From contig NZ_CP135079.1 in assembly GCF_032121415.1 (NCBI RefSeq), positions 1,922,001 to 1,986,000 of the forward strand: 64,000 nucleotides of DNA, read 5' to 3'. This document shows positions 48,118-58,275 of the stretch, piece after piece. Source of the stretch: Streptomyces parvus. GTDB lineage: Bacteria; Actinomycetota; Actinomycetes; Streptomycetales; Streptomycetaceae. Within the stretch, counting starts at the first letter, position 1. Each line of letters begins with the position of its first letter. The notes under the pieces were generated by a model. That model was not told where the DNA came from. It did no database searches and saw only the letters and a program-made list of their open reading frames with translations. Both the position numbers and the translations under genes were made by a program.

Positions 48118-50745
48118 ATGCCGGAGCCCACCTTCGAGCCGCGCACCACCGCCGCCGCCTCGAACACCACCCCGAACACCCAGGCGCACACCGCCGCCCC
48201 GACGATCGTGGTCGTCGGGCACGGCATGGTGGGCCAGCGGTTCCTGGAGGCGCTGGCCGAGCGCGGGCTGACCCCGGCGGCCGGCGGCGCCCGGGTCGTC
48301 GTGCTCTGCGAGGAGCCCCGGCCGGCCTACGACCGGGTGCGGCTCACCTCGTACTTCGCCGGACAGAGCCCCGAGGACCTCTCGCTGGTGGAGCCGGACT
48401 TCATGGCCCGGCACGGCATCGAGCTGTACGTCGGCGACCCGGCGACCGCCGTGGACCGGGCGGGACGGACGGTGACCGCGCGGTCCGGGGCGGTGTTCCC
48501 GTACGACACCCTGGTGCTGGCGACGGGCTCGTACCCCTTCGTGCCGCCGGTGCCGGGGAAGGACGCCCGGGGCTGCTTCGTCTACCGGACGATCGAGGAC
48601 CTGCTCGCGATCGAGGAGTACGCGAAGGGCGCGGCGAGCGGCGCGGTGGTCGGCGGCGGGCTGCTGGGTCTGGAGGCGGCCGGGGCGCTGAAGGGGCTCG
48701 GCCTGGCCACGCATGTCGTGGAGTTCGCGCCCCGGCTGATGCCGGTCCAGGTGGACGAGGGCGGGGGCGCGGCGCTGCTGCGGACGATCCAGGACATGGG
48801 GCTGACCGTGCACACGGGGGTCGGCACGCAGGAGGTCACCGCGGGCGAGGACGGGGCGGTGACCGGGATGTCCCTCTCCGACGGGTCCTCGCTCGCCGTC
48901 GATCTGGTCGTCTTCTCGGCGGGCGTACGGCCCCGGGACCAGCTGGCCCGGCAGTGCGGCCTCGCGGTCGGGGAGCGCGGCGGGATCGTCGTGGACGAGG
49001 AGTGCCGGACGTCGGATCCGGCGGTGTTCGCGATCGGCGAGTGCGCGCTGACCGCCGACGGCCGGGTGTACGGGCTGGTAGCGCCGGGCTACGAGATGGC
49101 CCGGACGGCGGCCGAGGTGATCGCGGGCGGGCGGTCCGCGTTCACGGGGGCGGACCTGTCGACGAAGCTGAAGCTGCTCGGGGTGGACGTGGCCTCGTTC
49201 GGCGACGCGCACGGGGCGGCCGAGGGCTCGTTCGACGTCGTGTACTCCGACGCCCGGGCGGGGGTCTACAAGAAGCTGGTGGTCGGGCCGGACGGGACCC
49301 TGCTGGGCGGGGTGCTGGTCGGGGACGCGGAGCAGTACGGCACGCTGCGGCCGCTGACGGGCACGGTACTGCCCGTCGCCCCCGAGCAGTTGGTGCTGCC
49401 GGCCGGGGCGGGCGGCGGCCCGGTGCCGCTCGGACCCGGCGCGCTGCCGGACGAGGCGGTGATCTGCTCCTGCCACAACGTGACCAAGGGCGCGATCTGC
49501 GGGCACACCACCCTGCCCGAGGTGAAGAAGTGCACCAAGGCCGGTACGGGGTGCGGTAGTTGCCTCAAGGTGATCGGGCAGCTGATGCCTCCGCCGGAGG
49601 ACTCGGGGCTGTGCGGCTGCTTCCCGTACAGCCGCAGCGAGCTGTACGAGATCGTGCGCACCCTGGAAGTCACCTCGTTCATGGAGTTGCTCGACTCGCA
49701 CGGCCGCGAGGAGGCGCGGGGCGGCGACGGCTGCGAGGTCTGCAAGCCGACGGTCGGCTCGGTCATCGCCTCGCTGGCCCCCACGGTCGGCGCGAGCGGC
49801 TATGTGCTGGACGGCGAGCAGGCGGCGCTCCAGGACACCAACGACCACTTCCTGGCCAACCTCCAGCGCAACGGGTCGTATTCGATCGTGCCGCGCATCC
49901 CGGGCGGTGAGATCACCCCGGAGAAGCTCATCGTGATCGGCGAGGTGGCCCGTGACTTCGGCCTCTACACGAAGATCACCGGCGGCCAGCGCATCGACCT
50001 CTTCGGCGCCCGGGTCGACCAGCTCCCGCTGATCTGGACCCGTCTGGTGGACGCGGGCTTCGAGTCCGGGCACGCGTACGGCAAGTCGCTGCGCACGGTC
50101 AAGTCCTGTGTCGGGCAGACCTGGTGCCGCTACGGCGTGCAGGACTCGGTGCGGATGGCGATCGACCTGGAGCTGCGCTACCGGGGCCTGCGCTCCCCGC
50201 ACAAGCTGAAGTCGGCGGTCTCCGGCTGCGCCCGCGAGTGCGCGGAGGCCCGGGGCAAGGACTTCGGGATCATCGCGACCGCCCAGGGCTGGAATCTGTA
50301 CGTCGGCGGCAACGGCGGGGCCACTCCGCGCCACGCGGACCTGCTGGCCCAGGACCTCTCCGACGCCGAACTGGTGCGGCTGATCGACCGGTTCCTGATG
50401 TTCTACATCCGTACCGCCGACCGGCTGGAGCGCACCTCCGCCTGGCTGGAGCGGATCGACGGCGGCCTGGACCACGTCCGGGACGTGGTCGTCCACGACT
50501 CGCTGGGGCTCTGCGAGGAGCTGGAGCGGCTGATGGCCGACCATGTCGCGGGCTACCGCGACGAGTGGGCGGAGACCATCGCCGACCCGGAGCGGCTGCG
50601 CCGCTTCGTCACCTTCGTCAACGCCCCCGACGCCCCCGACCCCTCGGTGAGGTTCGTTCCGGAGAGGGACCAGATCAAGCCGGATCTGGAGCTGCTCGCG
50701 GGACCCGTCCTCGCCGTCCGCACCCTCGAAGGGACCGCATCCTGA
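48118..50745 (+). CDS. nirB: Assimilatory nitrite reductase, large subunit
   Basis: An 875-residue NAD(P)H-dependent enzyme reducing nitrite to ammonium in the cytoplasm. It has FAD/NAD-binding domains (IVVVGHGMVGQRFLE near 30; VVGGGLLGLEAAG near 180), a BFD-like [2Fe-2S] domain with Cys in CSCHNVTKGAI and CTKAGTGCGSC (about 455-485), and the sulfite/nitrite reductase domains. The [4Fe-4S]-siroheme cysteines are in KSCVGQTWC and SGCARECAEA. The first 28 residues are a Thr/Ala/Pro-rich extension. The ATG start has GGAGG eight bases upstream. The stop overlaps nirD as TGATG, so the subunits are coupled. Confidence 0.96.
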   Translation: MPEPTFEPRTTAAASNTTPNTQAHTAAPTIVVVGHGMVGQRFLEALAERGLTPAAGGARVVVLCEEPRPAYDRVRLTSYFAGQSPEDLSLVEPDFMARHGIELYVGDPATAVDRAGRTVTARSGAVFPYDTLVLATGSYPFVPPVPGKDARGCFVYRTIEDLLAIEEYAKGAASGAVVGGGLLGLEAAGALKGLGLATHVVEFAPRLMPVQVDEGGGAALLRTIQDMGLTVHTGVGTQEVTAGEDGAVTGMSLSDGSSLAVDLVVFSAGVRPRDQLARQCGLAVGERGGIVVDEECRTSDPAVFAIGECALTADGRVYGLVAPGYEMARTAAEVIAGGRSAFTGADLSTKLKLLGVDVASFGDAHGAAEGSFDVVYSDARAGVYKKLVVGPDGTLLGGVLVGDAEQYGTLRPLTGTVLPVAPEQLVLPAGAGGGPVPLGPGALPDEAVICSCHNVTKGAICGHTTLPEVKKCTKAGTGCGSCLKVIGQLMPPPEDSGLCGCFPYSRSELYEIVRTLEVTSFMELLDSHGREEARGGDGCEVCKPTVGSVIASLAPTVGASGYVLDGEQAALQDTNDHFLANLQRNGSYSIVPRIPGGEITPEKLIVIGEVARDFGLYTKITGGQRIDLFGARVDQLPLIWTRLVDAGFESGHAYGKSLRTVKSCVGQTWCRYGVQDSVRMAIDLELRYRGLRSPHKLKSAVSGCARECAEARGKDFGIIATAQGWNLYVGGNGGATPRHADLLAQDLSDAELVRLIDRFLMFYIRTADRLERTSAWLERIDGGLDHVRDVVVHDSLGLCEELERLMADHVAGYRDEWAETIADPERLRRFVTFVNAPDAPDPSVRFVPERDQIKPDLELLAGPVLAVRTLEGTAS

Positions 50746-51104
50746 TGGCTACGGCGACGATCACGACAGCGCGGGACACCGGATCCGTCCGGCTCGCCCA
50801 CGGCGAGGACTGGCTGACGGTCTGCGAGCGGGGGCTGCTGATCCCCGGCCGGGGGGTGGCGGTGCTGCTGCCGGACGGGGACCAGGCGGCCGTCTTCACG
50901 GACCGGGCCGGCCGGGTGTACGCGATCGGCAACCGGGACCCGTTCACCGGGGCGTACGTCCTCTCGCGCGGGCTGCTCGGCTCGGCGGGCGGGCGGCCGT
51001 TCGTGGCCTCACCGCTGCTGAAGCAGCGCTTCGACCTGGCGACGGGAGCGTGCCTGGACGACGAGGAGGTGTCGGTGCCGGTGTTCGCCGTACGGGCGGA
51101 CTGA
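50745..51104 (+). CDS. nirD: Assimilatory nitrite reductase, small subunit
   Basis: A 119-residue protein with a Rieske-like fold but none of the four Rieske cluster ligands (IGNRDPFTGAYVLSRG, VASPLLKQRFDLATG), as is normal for NirD. It associates with NirB. The start ATG 50745 shares a base with the nirB stop. Confidence 0.94.
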   Translation: MATATITTARDTGSVRLAHGEDWLTVCERGLLIPGRGVAVLLPDGDQAAVFTDRAGRVYAIGNRDPFTGAYVLSRGLLGSAGGRPFVASPLLKQRFDLATGACLDDEEVSVPVFAVRAD

Positions 51105-51188
51105 CCCCCGGCCCGCGGGAAGGGGCACGGTTTGGTTCGCTCCGGCCCGGGGGTCGGCGGGGCGGCCTGCGCAGCCTCTCCGCCGACC

Positions 51189-51221
51189 GTTCACCTCTAC
51201 TTGACGTTCCGTCAACTCCAC
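51189..51221 (+). promoter_or_regulatory. Possible PHO box / dyad before the PhoX-like gene
   Basis: Three 11-bp units GTTCACCTCTA, CTTGACGTTCC and GTCAACTCCAC. The first matches the Streptomyces PhoP unit GTTCACC; the others only partly. Within it TTGACG-TTC-CGTCAA (51201-51215) is a perfect dyad that could instead bind another regulator. It lies about 60-90 bp upstream of the gene start. Confidence 0.4.
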
Positions 51222-51278
51222 ACTCCTACAGTCCTGATGCGCGACCCGCCGGTCCGTCCGGAGCGGCGGGCCACACTC

Positions 51279-52460
51279 ATGCGTGGAGTGATCGTGGAAC
51301 GTCGGAACTTCTTGCGCACCGCGGTGATCGGCAGCTCGGCGGCGGCCTTCGGCGGCACCTTGTGGCGGGGCGCCGCCTTCGCCGACCCGGCCCAGCCCGC
51401 CCCCGGCCCGTACGGCGCGCTCCAGGCGGCCAACGGGGACGGGATCCAGCTGCCGAGCGGCTTCACCAGCCGCGTGATCGCCCGTTCCGGGCAGACCGTG
51501 CCCGGCACCTCCTACCGCTGGCACAGCGCGCCCGACGGCGGCGCGACGTACGCCGACGGCTCGGGCTGGATCTATGTCTCCAACGCCGAGGTCTCCCCGA
51601 GCAGCGGGGGCGGGGCGAGCGCGGTGCGGTTCAACTCCTCGGGGACGGTGACCTCCGCGTACCGGATCCTGGGCAACACGAACAACAACTGCGCGGGCGG
51701 CGCCACCCCGTGGAAGACCTGGCTGTCCTGCGAGGAGGTCACCCGGGGGTACGTCTACGAGACCGACCCGTGGGGCGCGAACGCGGCGGTGCGGCGCCCG
51801 GCGATGGGCCGCTTCAAGCACGAGGCCGCGGCGGCCGACCCGGACCACGGCTACATCTATCTCACCGAGGACGAGAGCGACGGCCGCTTCTACCGCTTCC
51901 GGCCCACGACCTGGGGGAATCTGTCGAGCGGCACGTTGCAGGTGCTGGTCGCGGGCACGGGCGCATCCGGCCCGGTGAGCTGGGCGAACGTACCGGATCC
52001 GGCCGCCTCCTCCACGCAGACGCGGCACCAGGTCTCCGGCGCGAAGGTGTTCAACGGCGGCGAGGGCTGCTTCTACGCGGCGGGCACCTGCTGGTTCACC
52101 ACCAAGGGCGACAACCGGGTGTGGGCGTACGACGCGACCACCTCGTCGATCTCGCTCGCCTACGACGACTCGCTGGTGACGGGCGGCTCCGCCCCGCTGA
52201 CCGGGGTGGACAACGTCACCCGGTCCGGGTCCGGCGACCTCTACATCGCGGAGGACGGCGGGAACATGGAGATCTGCCTGATCACGCCGGACGACACGGT
52301 GGCCCCGTTCCTGCGGATCACCGGGCAGTCCGGTTCGGAGATCACCGGGCCCGCGTTCTCGCCGGACGGCAGCCGGCTCTACTTCTCCTCGCAGCGCGGG
52401 ACGAGCGGCAGTTCCTCCGGCGGTATCACGTACGAGGTGAAGGGGCCGTTCCGCAGCTGA
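51279..52460 (+). CDS. Tat-exported PhoX/DUF839-type protein
   Basis: A 393-residue protein with a twin-arginine signal (ERRNFLRTAVIGSSAAAFGG) and a beta-propeller of the PhoX-like DUF839 group: SCEEVTRGYVYE, GRFKHEAAA, YLTEDESDGRFYRF and GEGCFYAAG. Characterised PhoX enzymes are calcium/iron-dependent phosphatases, and the acidic and His residues around KHE and EDE fit that site. Starts ATG 51279, GTG 51288 and GTG 51294 are in frame; GGAG stands five bases before 51294, which may be the true start. Phosphatase activity is inferred. Confidence 0.8.
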   Translation: MRGVIVERRNFLRTAVIGSSAAAFGGTLWRGAAFADPAQPAPGPYGALQAANGDGIQLPSGFTSRVIARSGQTVPGTSYRWHSAPDGGATYADGSGWIYVSNAEVSPSSGGGASAVRFNSSGTVTSAYRILGNTNNNCAGGATPWKTWLSCEEVTRGYVYETDPWGANAAVRRPAMGRFKHEAAAADPDHGYIYLTEDESDGRFYRFRPTTWGNLSSGTLQVLVAGTGASGPVSWANVPDPAASSTQTRHQVSGAKVFNGGEGCFYAAGTCWFTTKGDNRVWAYDATTSSISLAYDDSLVTGGSAPLTGVDNVTRSGSGDLYIAEDGGNMEICLITPDDTVAPFLRITGQSGSEITGPAFSPDGSRLYFSSQRGTSGSSSGGITYEVKGPFRS

Positions 52461-52492
52461 CGCGGACGCCGGGTCTGACGCGGACGCACCGC

Positions 52493-52525
52493 GTGCGCCG
52501 GGGCTCCCCCGTGACCCCGGCGCAC
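52493..52525. terminator. Terminator between convergent PhoX-like and VOC genes
   Basis: Perfect 11-bp inverted repeat GTGCGCCGGGG and CCCCGGCGCAC with an 11-base loop, 32 bp after the PhoX-like stop and 20 bp from the VOC stop. Confidence 0.75.
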
Positions 52526-52545
52526 ACCCTCGCGGGCCAGGCCGC

Positions 52546-52947
52546 TCAGCCCTCGCCCTGGGCAGCGGCCTCGTCCATCCACATGACCTCCCAGATGTGG
52601 TGGTCGGGGTCCTGGAACGAGCGGCCGTACATGAAGCCCAGGTCCTGCGTCTCGCCCGCCGGGAACCCGCCGGAGGCCAGCGCCGCGTCGGCGATCTCGT
52701 CGACCTTCTCGCGGCTGTCGGCGCTGAGGGCGAGGATGACCTCGGTCGCCGTCGAGGCGTCGGCCACGTCCTTCTTGGTGAACTCCTTGAAGCGCTCCTC
52801 CGTCATCAGCATCGCGAAGATCGTGTCGCTGATCACCAGACACGCGGTCCTGTCGTCGCTGAACGCCGGGTTCGTCGTGAAGCCGAGCTTCCCGAAGAAG
52901 CCCACCGTCGTCTCCAGGTTCTTCACCGGCAGGTTCACGAAGATCAT
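52546..52947 (-). CDS. VOC-family (glyoxalase-like) protein
   Basis: A 133-residue single VOC domain (FVNLPVKNLETTVGFFGKLGF, FMYGRSFQDPDHHIWEVMWMD). Members with this pattern are annotated as lactoylglutathione-lyase-like or bleomycin-resistance-like proteins; actual activities vary. The terminal HHIWEVMW gives the metal-site His and Glu. It stands alone. Function beyond the fold is unknown. Confidence 0.88.
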   Translation of the reverse strand: MIFVNLPVKNLETTVGFFGKLGFTTNPAFSDDRTACLVISDTIFAMLMTEERFKEFTKKDVADASTATEVILALSADSREKVDEIADAALASGGFPAGETQDLGFMYGRSFQDPDHHIWEVMWMDEAAAQGEG

Positions 52948-53085
52948 CTGAGCCAGGGTCGTTTCCTCTTCCTCTGTCCCGTGGCGCCCGCGGTGCTCCG
53001 TCCGGCGCTTTCGATGGTTAGACGGCGGGGCCGCGCAGAACTCATCGGCGGTGGCGGAGGAACTTTCCGGGCCCCCGGCGGCGCC

Positions 53086-54108
53086 CTAGTGAAGGGTGAG
53101 CGGGGCTCCGCCGCGCAGCAGGGAGCCGCCGAGCGGCGTCAGCGTGTGGAGGACCGAGCTGCCGTGGCGCAGCGTCAGAACGAGGCCCGCCTCGCGCAGC
53201 ACGGAGGCGTGCTGGCTCGCGGACGCCAGCGACACCCCGGCCCTGCGGGCGAGTTCGCTGGTGGTGCAGCCCGTCCCTATGGAGGAGAGGACGGCCGAGC
53301 GGGTGTGGCCGACGAGCCGGCCGAGCCAGGGGCCCGGCTCGGCGAAGACCGGGGCGCCGGGGTTGGCCACCGGATAGACGAGGACCGGCGGGAGGGAGGG
53401 ATCCCGGTAGACGACGGGCGTGCCCCGGCAGAAGAAGGACGGCTGGAGCAGGAGCCCGCGCCCGTCGAGGTACAGATCGCGGTCGAAGGGGTAGTCGGCC
53501 TCCAGCACGGGTGAGCGCCACCGGATCATCGGCGGCAGGGTGGCCAGCAGCTCGTCCGTGCCGCCGTCCAGCAGGGCCCGGCCGCGCACGGCCCGGTCCG
53601 CCTCGACGCTGGCCCGGATGTGCGGCCAGTAGGGCTCGACGGCCGCCCGGTGGTAGCTGCGGAGCGCCCCGATGAGCCGGGTGAGCGGTTCGGCGCGGCC
53701 CTCCATGAGCGCGGCGGGCAGCGCCGCGCCGGCGGCCCGCTGACCGACCGACCGGTCTGTCCGCTGCCGCGTCCGGCCGGCGGCCAGCAGCTCCAGCTCG
53801 GCGTGGACCCGGTCGGCGGGGGTGTCGCGCAAAGCCTCCATGCCGACGTCGAGTCCAAGGGGTTCGGCGCCCTCTGGGGAAGGCGTCAGGAAATCCGGGA
53901 AATAGCCGCGGGGCGGAACGACCGCCGCCAGCAGCTGTGCTTCACCATTCAACCGCGCCCGGGATTCCGTACGCCATTTTCCGAACACCGTCGAAGCACG
54001 CCGGTCCCTGAGCCGGTGAAAACTCAGAATGGTTTCCCACAGGGCGTCCGGTCTCGTGGCCATCCGCACCCGCGAAAGGTCCAGCCTGGACACATGGATC
54101 CGCAGCAC
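53086..54108 (-). CDS. ArsR-like winged-helix regulator with DUF5937-type N-domain
   Basis: A 340-residue protein common in streptomycetes. It has an N-terminal domain of about 250 residues beginning LRIHVSRLDLSRVRMATRPDALWE and a C-terminal ArsR-type helix-turn-helix (CTTSELARRAGVSLASASQHASVLREAGLV, about 275-320). GTG 54108 was chosen by the conserved family start; GGGGGAG is only two bases away, so the start could be slightly downstream. Ligand and targets unknown. A strongly structured non-coding region lies upstream. Confidence 0.82.
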   Translation of the reverse strand: MLRIHVSRLDLSRVRMATRPDALWETILSFHRLRDRRASTVFGKWRTESRARLNGEAQLLAAVVPPRGYFPDFLTPSPEGAEPLGLDVGMEALRDTPADRVHAELELLAAGRTRQRTDRSVGQRAAGAALPAALMEGRAEPLTRLIGALRSYHRAAVEPYWPHIRASVEADRAVRGRALLDGGTDELLATLPPMIRWRSPVLEADYPFDRDLYLDGRGLLLQPSFFCRGTPVVYRDPSLPPVLVYPVANPGAPVFAEPGPWLGRLVGHTRSAVLSSIGTGCTTSELARRAGVSLASASQHASVLREAGLVLTLRHGSSVLHTLTPLGGSLLRGGAPLTLH

Positions 54109-54251
54109 TACTCCCCCACCTGTTGCATCCGCAATTGCCCCCACCGAAGGGTATGCGGACCGTCACAGGAGGTCACCACGGGGTTTCGGCCAGAAGTGAA
54201 AGGCCTCGCCCCGTTCCGGTTCACCGATGAGGCTGTACGACGTCGGGTACG

Positions 54252-54271
54252 CATCCGGTGCCCACCGGATG
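54252..54271. repeat. Dyad CATCCGGTG-cc-CACCGGATG
   Basis: Perfect 9-bp arms with two central bases, 144 bp upstream of the ArsR-like start. The compact symmetry suits a dimeric repressor site, for example of that regulator. Confidence 0.45.
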
Positions 54272-54352
54272 AGCACGTGAAGGCCGTGGGGGGCTTTATG
54301 TGTTCGGCGGCGGTGGGCGACGGTGCGGCTCCGTACCCGACGGGGGTAAGCC

Positions 54353-54390
54353 GGGTGCGGTCCATGGGTGGGGATCCATGGACCGCACCC
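54353..54390. terminator. 15-bp inverted repeat hairpin
   Basis: GGGTGCGGTCCATGG and CCATGGACCGCACCC, perfect, with an eight-base loop. It may be a terminator for leftward read-through from ppdK, or a leader structure of the ArsR-like transcript. Confidence 0.5.
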
Positions 54391-54502
54391 CGGTCCGGCT
54401 TCCCGGCCGTCACCCGAATTTCTTTGCGCCTTAAACGAAGCAATGTGCTCTGCGCCACATTCTTCGCGCTCCATTCGGTGCGCGCTCCTGACGACTTCTC
54501 CG

Positions 54503-54586
54503 TACCGCCGGTCATTTCCGCGCACGCCTCTCGCGTACCGCCGGTCACTTCCGGCCTCGCCGGTCCCTTACCGCGGGTCGCTTCCG
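54503..54586. repeat. Three direct repeats with 33-bp period
   Basis: TACCGCCGGTCATTTCCG (54503), TACCGCCGGTCACTTCCG (54536) and TACCGCGGGTCGCTTCCG (54569): 18-bp units starting exactly 33 bp apart, separated by unrelated 15-bp spacers. Copies 1 and 2 differ at one position. Thirty-three bp is about three helical turns, so proteins bound to them would face the same side. Confidence 0.75.
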
Positions 54587-54599
54587 ATCGGCGCAAAGC

Positions 54600-54636
54600 G
54601 AAGCGGCGGCACCCCCGCACAGGGTGCCGCCGCTTC
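54600..54636 (-). terminator. Hairpin downstream of ppdK (distal)
   Basis: Perfect 15-bp stem around AAGCGGCGGCACCC with a seven-base loop, 175 bp beyond the ppdK stop. Confidence 0.65.
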
Positions 54637-54739
54637 TCGGTGCTCCGGGACCGCCGCCGGGCCGGTGCACCCGGTGAGGGCCGGGCTCGGCTTCCGGGGC
54701 GGTCCCGGAGGGGCAGGCCGCTCGGCGGCCTTGGTCGGC

Positions 54740-54767
54740 GGGCAGGGCTGTTCGTGCAGCCCTGCCC
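54740..54767 (-). terminator. Hairpin downstream of ppdK (second)
   Basis: Perfect 11-bp arms GGGCAGGGCTG and CAGCCCTGCCC with the loop TTCGTG (CACGAA on the minus strand). Confidence 0.75.
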
Positions 54768-54771
54768 CTGA

Positions 54772-54799
54772 GGTCCGGGGTGTTCGTGCACCCCGGACC
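54772..54799 (-). terminator. Hairpin directly downstream of ppdK (first)
   Basis: Perfect 11-bp arms GGTCCGGGGTG and CACCCCGGACC with the same TTCGTG loop, ending 11 bp from the ppdK stop. With the next hairpin it forms a tandem terminator only four bases apart. Confidence 0.8.
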
Positions 54800-54810
54800 G
54801 TGAGCCCGGG

Positions 54811-57522
<2,712 letters not shown>

Positions 57523-57723
57523 GGGTCTCGACTCCTCGAGGACGCGGTGGCTGCCCTGACGGCGAGGAACATACCCAGATCGAAGGTGTATGGGTACGTC
57601 CACTTGGTCGTCATGCGGCCGCAACCACCCGTCCGCCAGCAGATCGAAAGGGTCGCTCGGCCGAAGCACGGAAATCCTTGCCTTCACCTCCTGAAAGCGG
57701 CATGGCCGAAACTTGACCATAGC

Positions 57724-57837
57724 CGCTCATCTGAGCGGGTAGCTGAGCAGGTGAGTGCACTTCTCGAAGGCAAGAAGGTGGCACTGAGTGCCACGTCTTT
57801 CAGAAGTGCAGCCAGCCTTTTTTCGCTCATCTGAGCG
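57724..57837. promoter_or_regulatory. Nested palindrome array upstream of ppdK
   Basis: Three concentric pairs. The outer boxes CGCTCATCTGAGCG lie at 57724-57737 and 57824-57837, exactly 100 bp apart. The middle arms are TGCACTTCT (57756-57764) and AGAAGTGCA (57802-57810). The centre is a perfect GTGGCACT-G-AGTGCCAC (57778-57794). On the plus strand the structure is followed by GCCAGCC and six T. It may be a regulatory region, a folded leader of ppdK (minus strand) or a small RNA with an intrinsic terminator (plus strand). Confidence 0.6.
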
Positions 57838-58035
57838 CAACCCCGATCAAGGGTGGCGTGAATCACGCCCGATTCGGACCCCGGATTTCAGGATCCGGAC
57901 GGCTCGGGATGCCTCGCACAGTCGCTGAGCACACCGAGATCCACCTCTTCCAGGCTACGGGCGAAGGTCCTCCCCCGCGCGGGGTCGACCAGCGGTGGCG
58001 AGGGCCCCACCAGCACGGCACGCTCCGGGCGAGGC

Positions 58036-58088
58036 GCTGCCGACCGCCCTGGAGCGGCACCCGGTGCCGCTCCAGGGCGGCCGGCAGC
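58036..58088 (-). terminator. Very long hairpin downstream of dus
   Basis: A 17-bp perfect stem (CCGCCCTGGAGCGGCAC and its complement, loop CCG) extended after one mismatch by seven more pairs (GCTGCCG/CGGCAGC). It lies 188 bp beyond the dus stop and could also block transcription in the other direction. Confidence 0.75.
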
Positions 58089-58275
58089 CGTCGGCCCCGG
58101 GGCGCAGCGGGGCGCCCGCGTCGACCTTGCGGTGGAAGGTCCGGTCAGCTCGGCGGCGACTCGGACGGGGCGGCGGCCGACACGCCCGTCACCGCGATCA
58201 GATGAGCGGCGGTGCCCGCGACGGCCCGGCCGACGCTCGTACGGAAGCGGGACCGGCCGCAGGACTGGTACGGGC

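Larger units (their letters stand above)
54109..54810. other. Structured non-coding region between ArsR-like gene and ppdK
   Basis: About 700 bp without a credible gene. It contains six ordered structures: dyad 54252-54271, hairpin 54353-54390, three 33-bp-spaced repeats 54503-54586, and hairpins 54600-54636, 54740-54767 and 54772-54799. A patch at 54415-54480 is AT-richer. A 238-codon minus-strand frame spans it, but its product is Arg/Pro/Thr-rich, without family pattern, and runs through all the hairpins. Confidence 0.6.
57523..58275. other. Long intergenic region between ppdK and dus, 753 bp
   Basis: It contains the ppdK leader with the nested palindromes (57724-57837) and a very long hairpin (58036-58088). 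Small open frames cross it on both strands (for example a minus-strand frame ending at 57684), but they read through the palindromes and show no family similarity, so I call no protein gene. A small RNA gene is possible. Confidence 0.6.

Noticed and set aside
54503..54586. Possible CRISPR array
   Set aside because: Only three imperfect 18-bp units with 15-bp spacers, no leader and no cas genes.
57523..57720. 66-codon N-terminal extension of ppdK
   Set aside because: In frame, but not like the family. GTG 57522 has its own GAGGAG ribosome-binding site and begins the conserved sequence.
57684..57866. Small minus-strand frame of 60 codons in the ppdK leader
   Set aside because: It crosses the nested palindromes, which force similar peptides on both strands (LSAT repeats). 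There is no independent evidence of translation.
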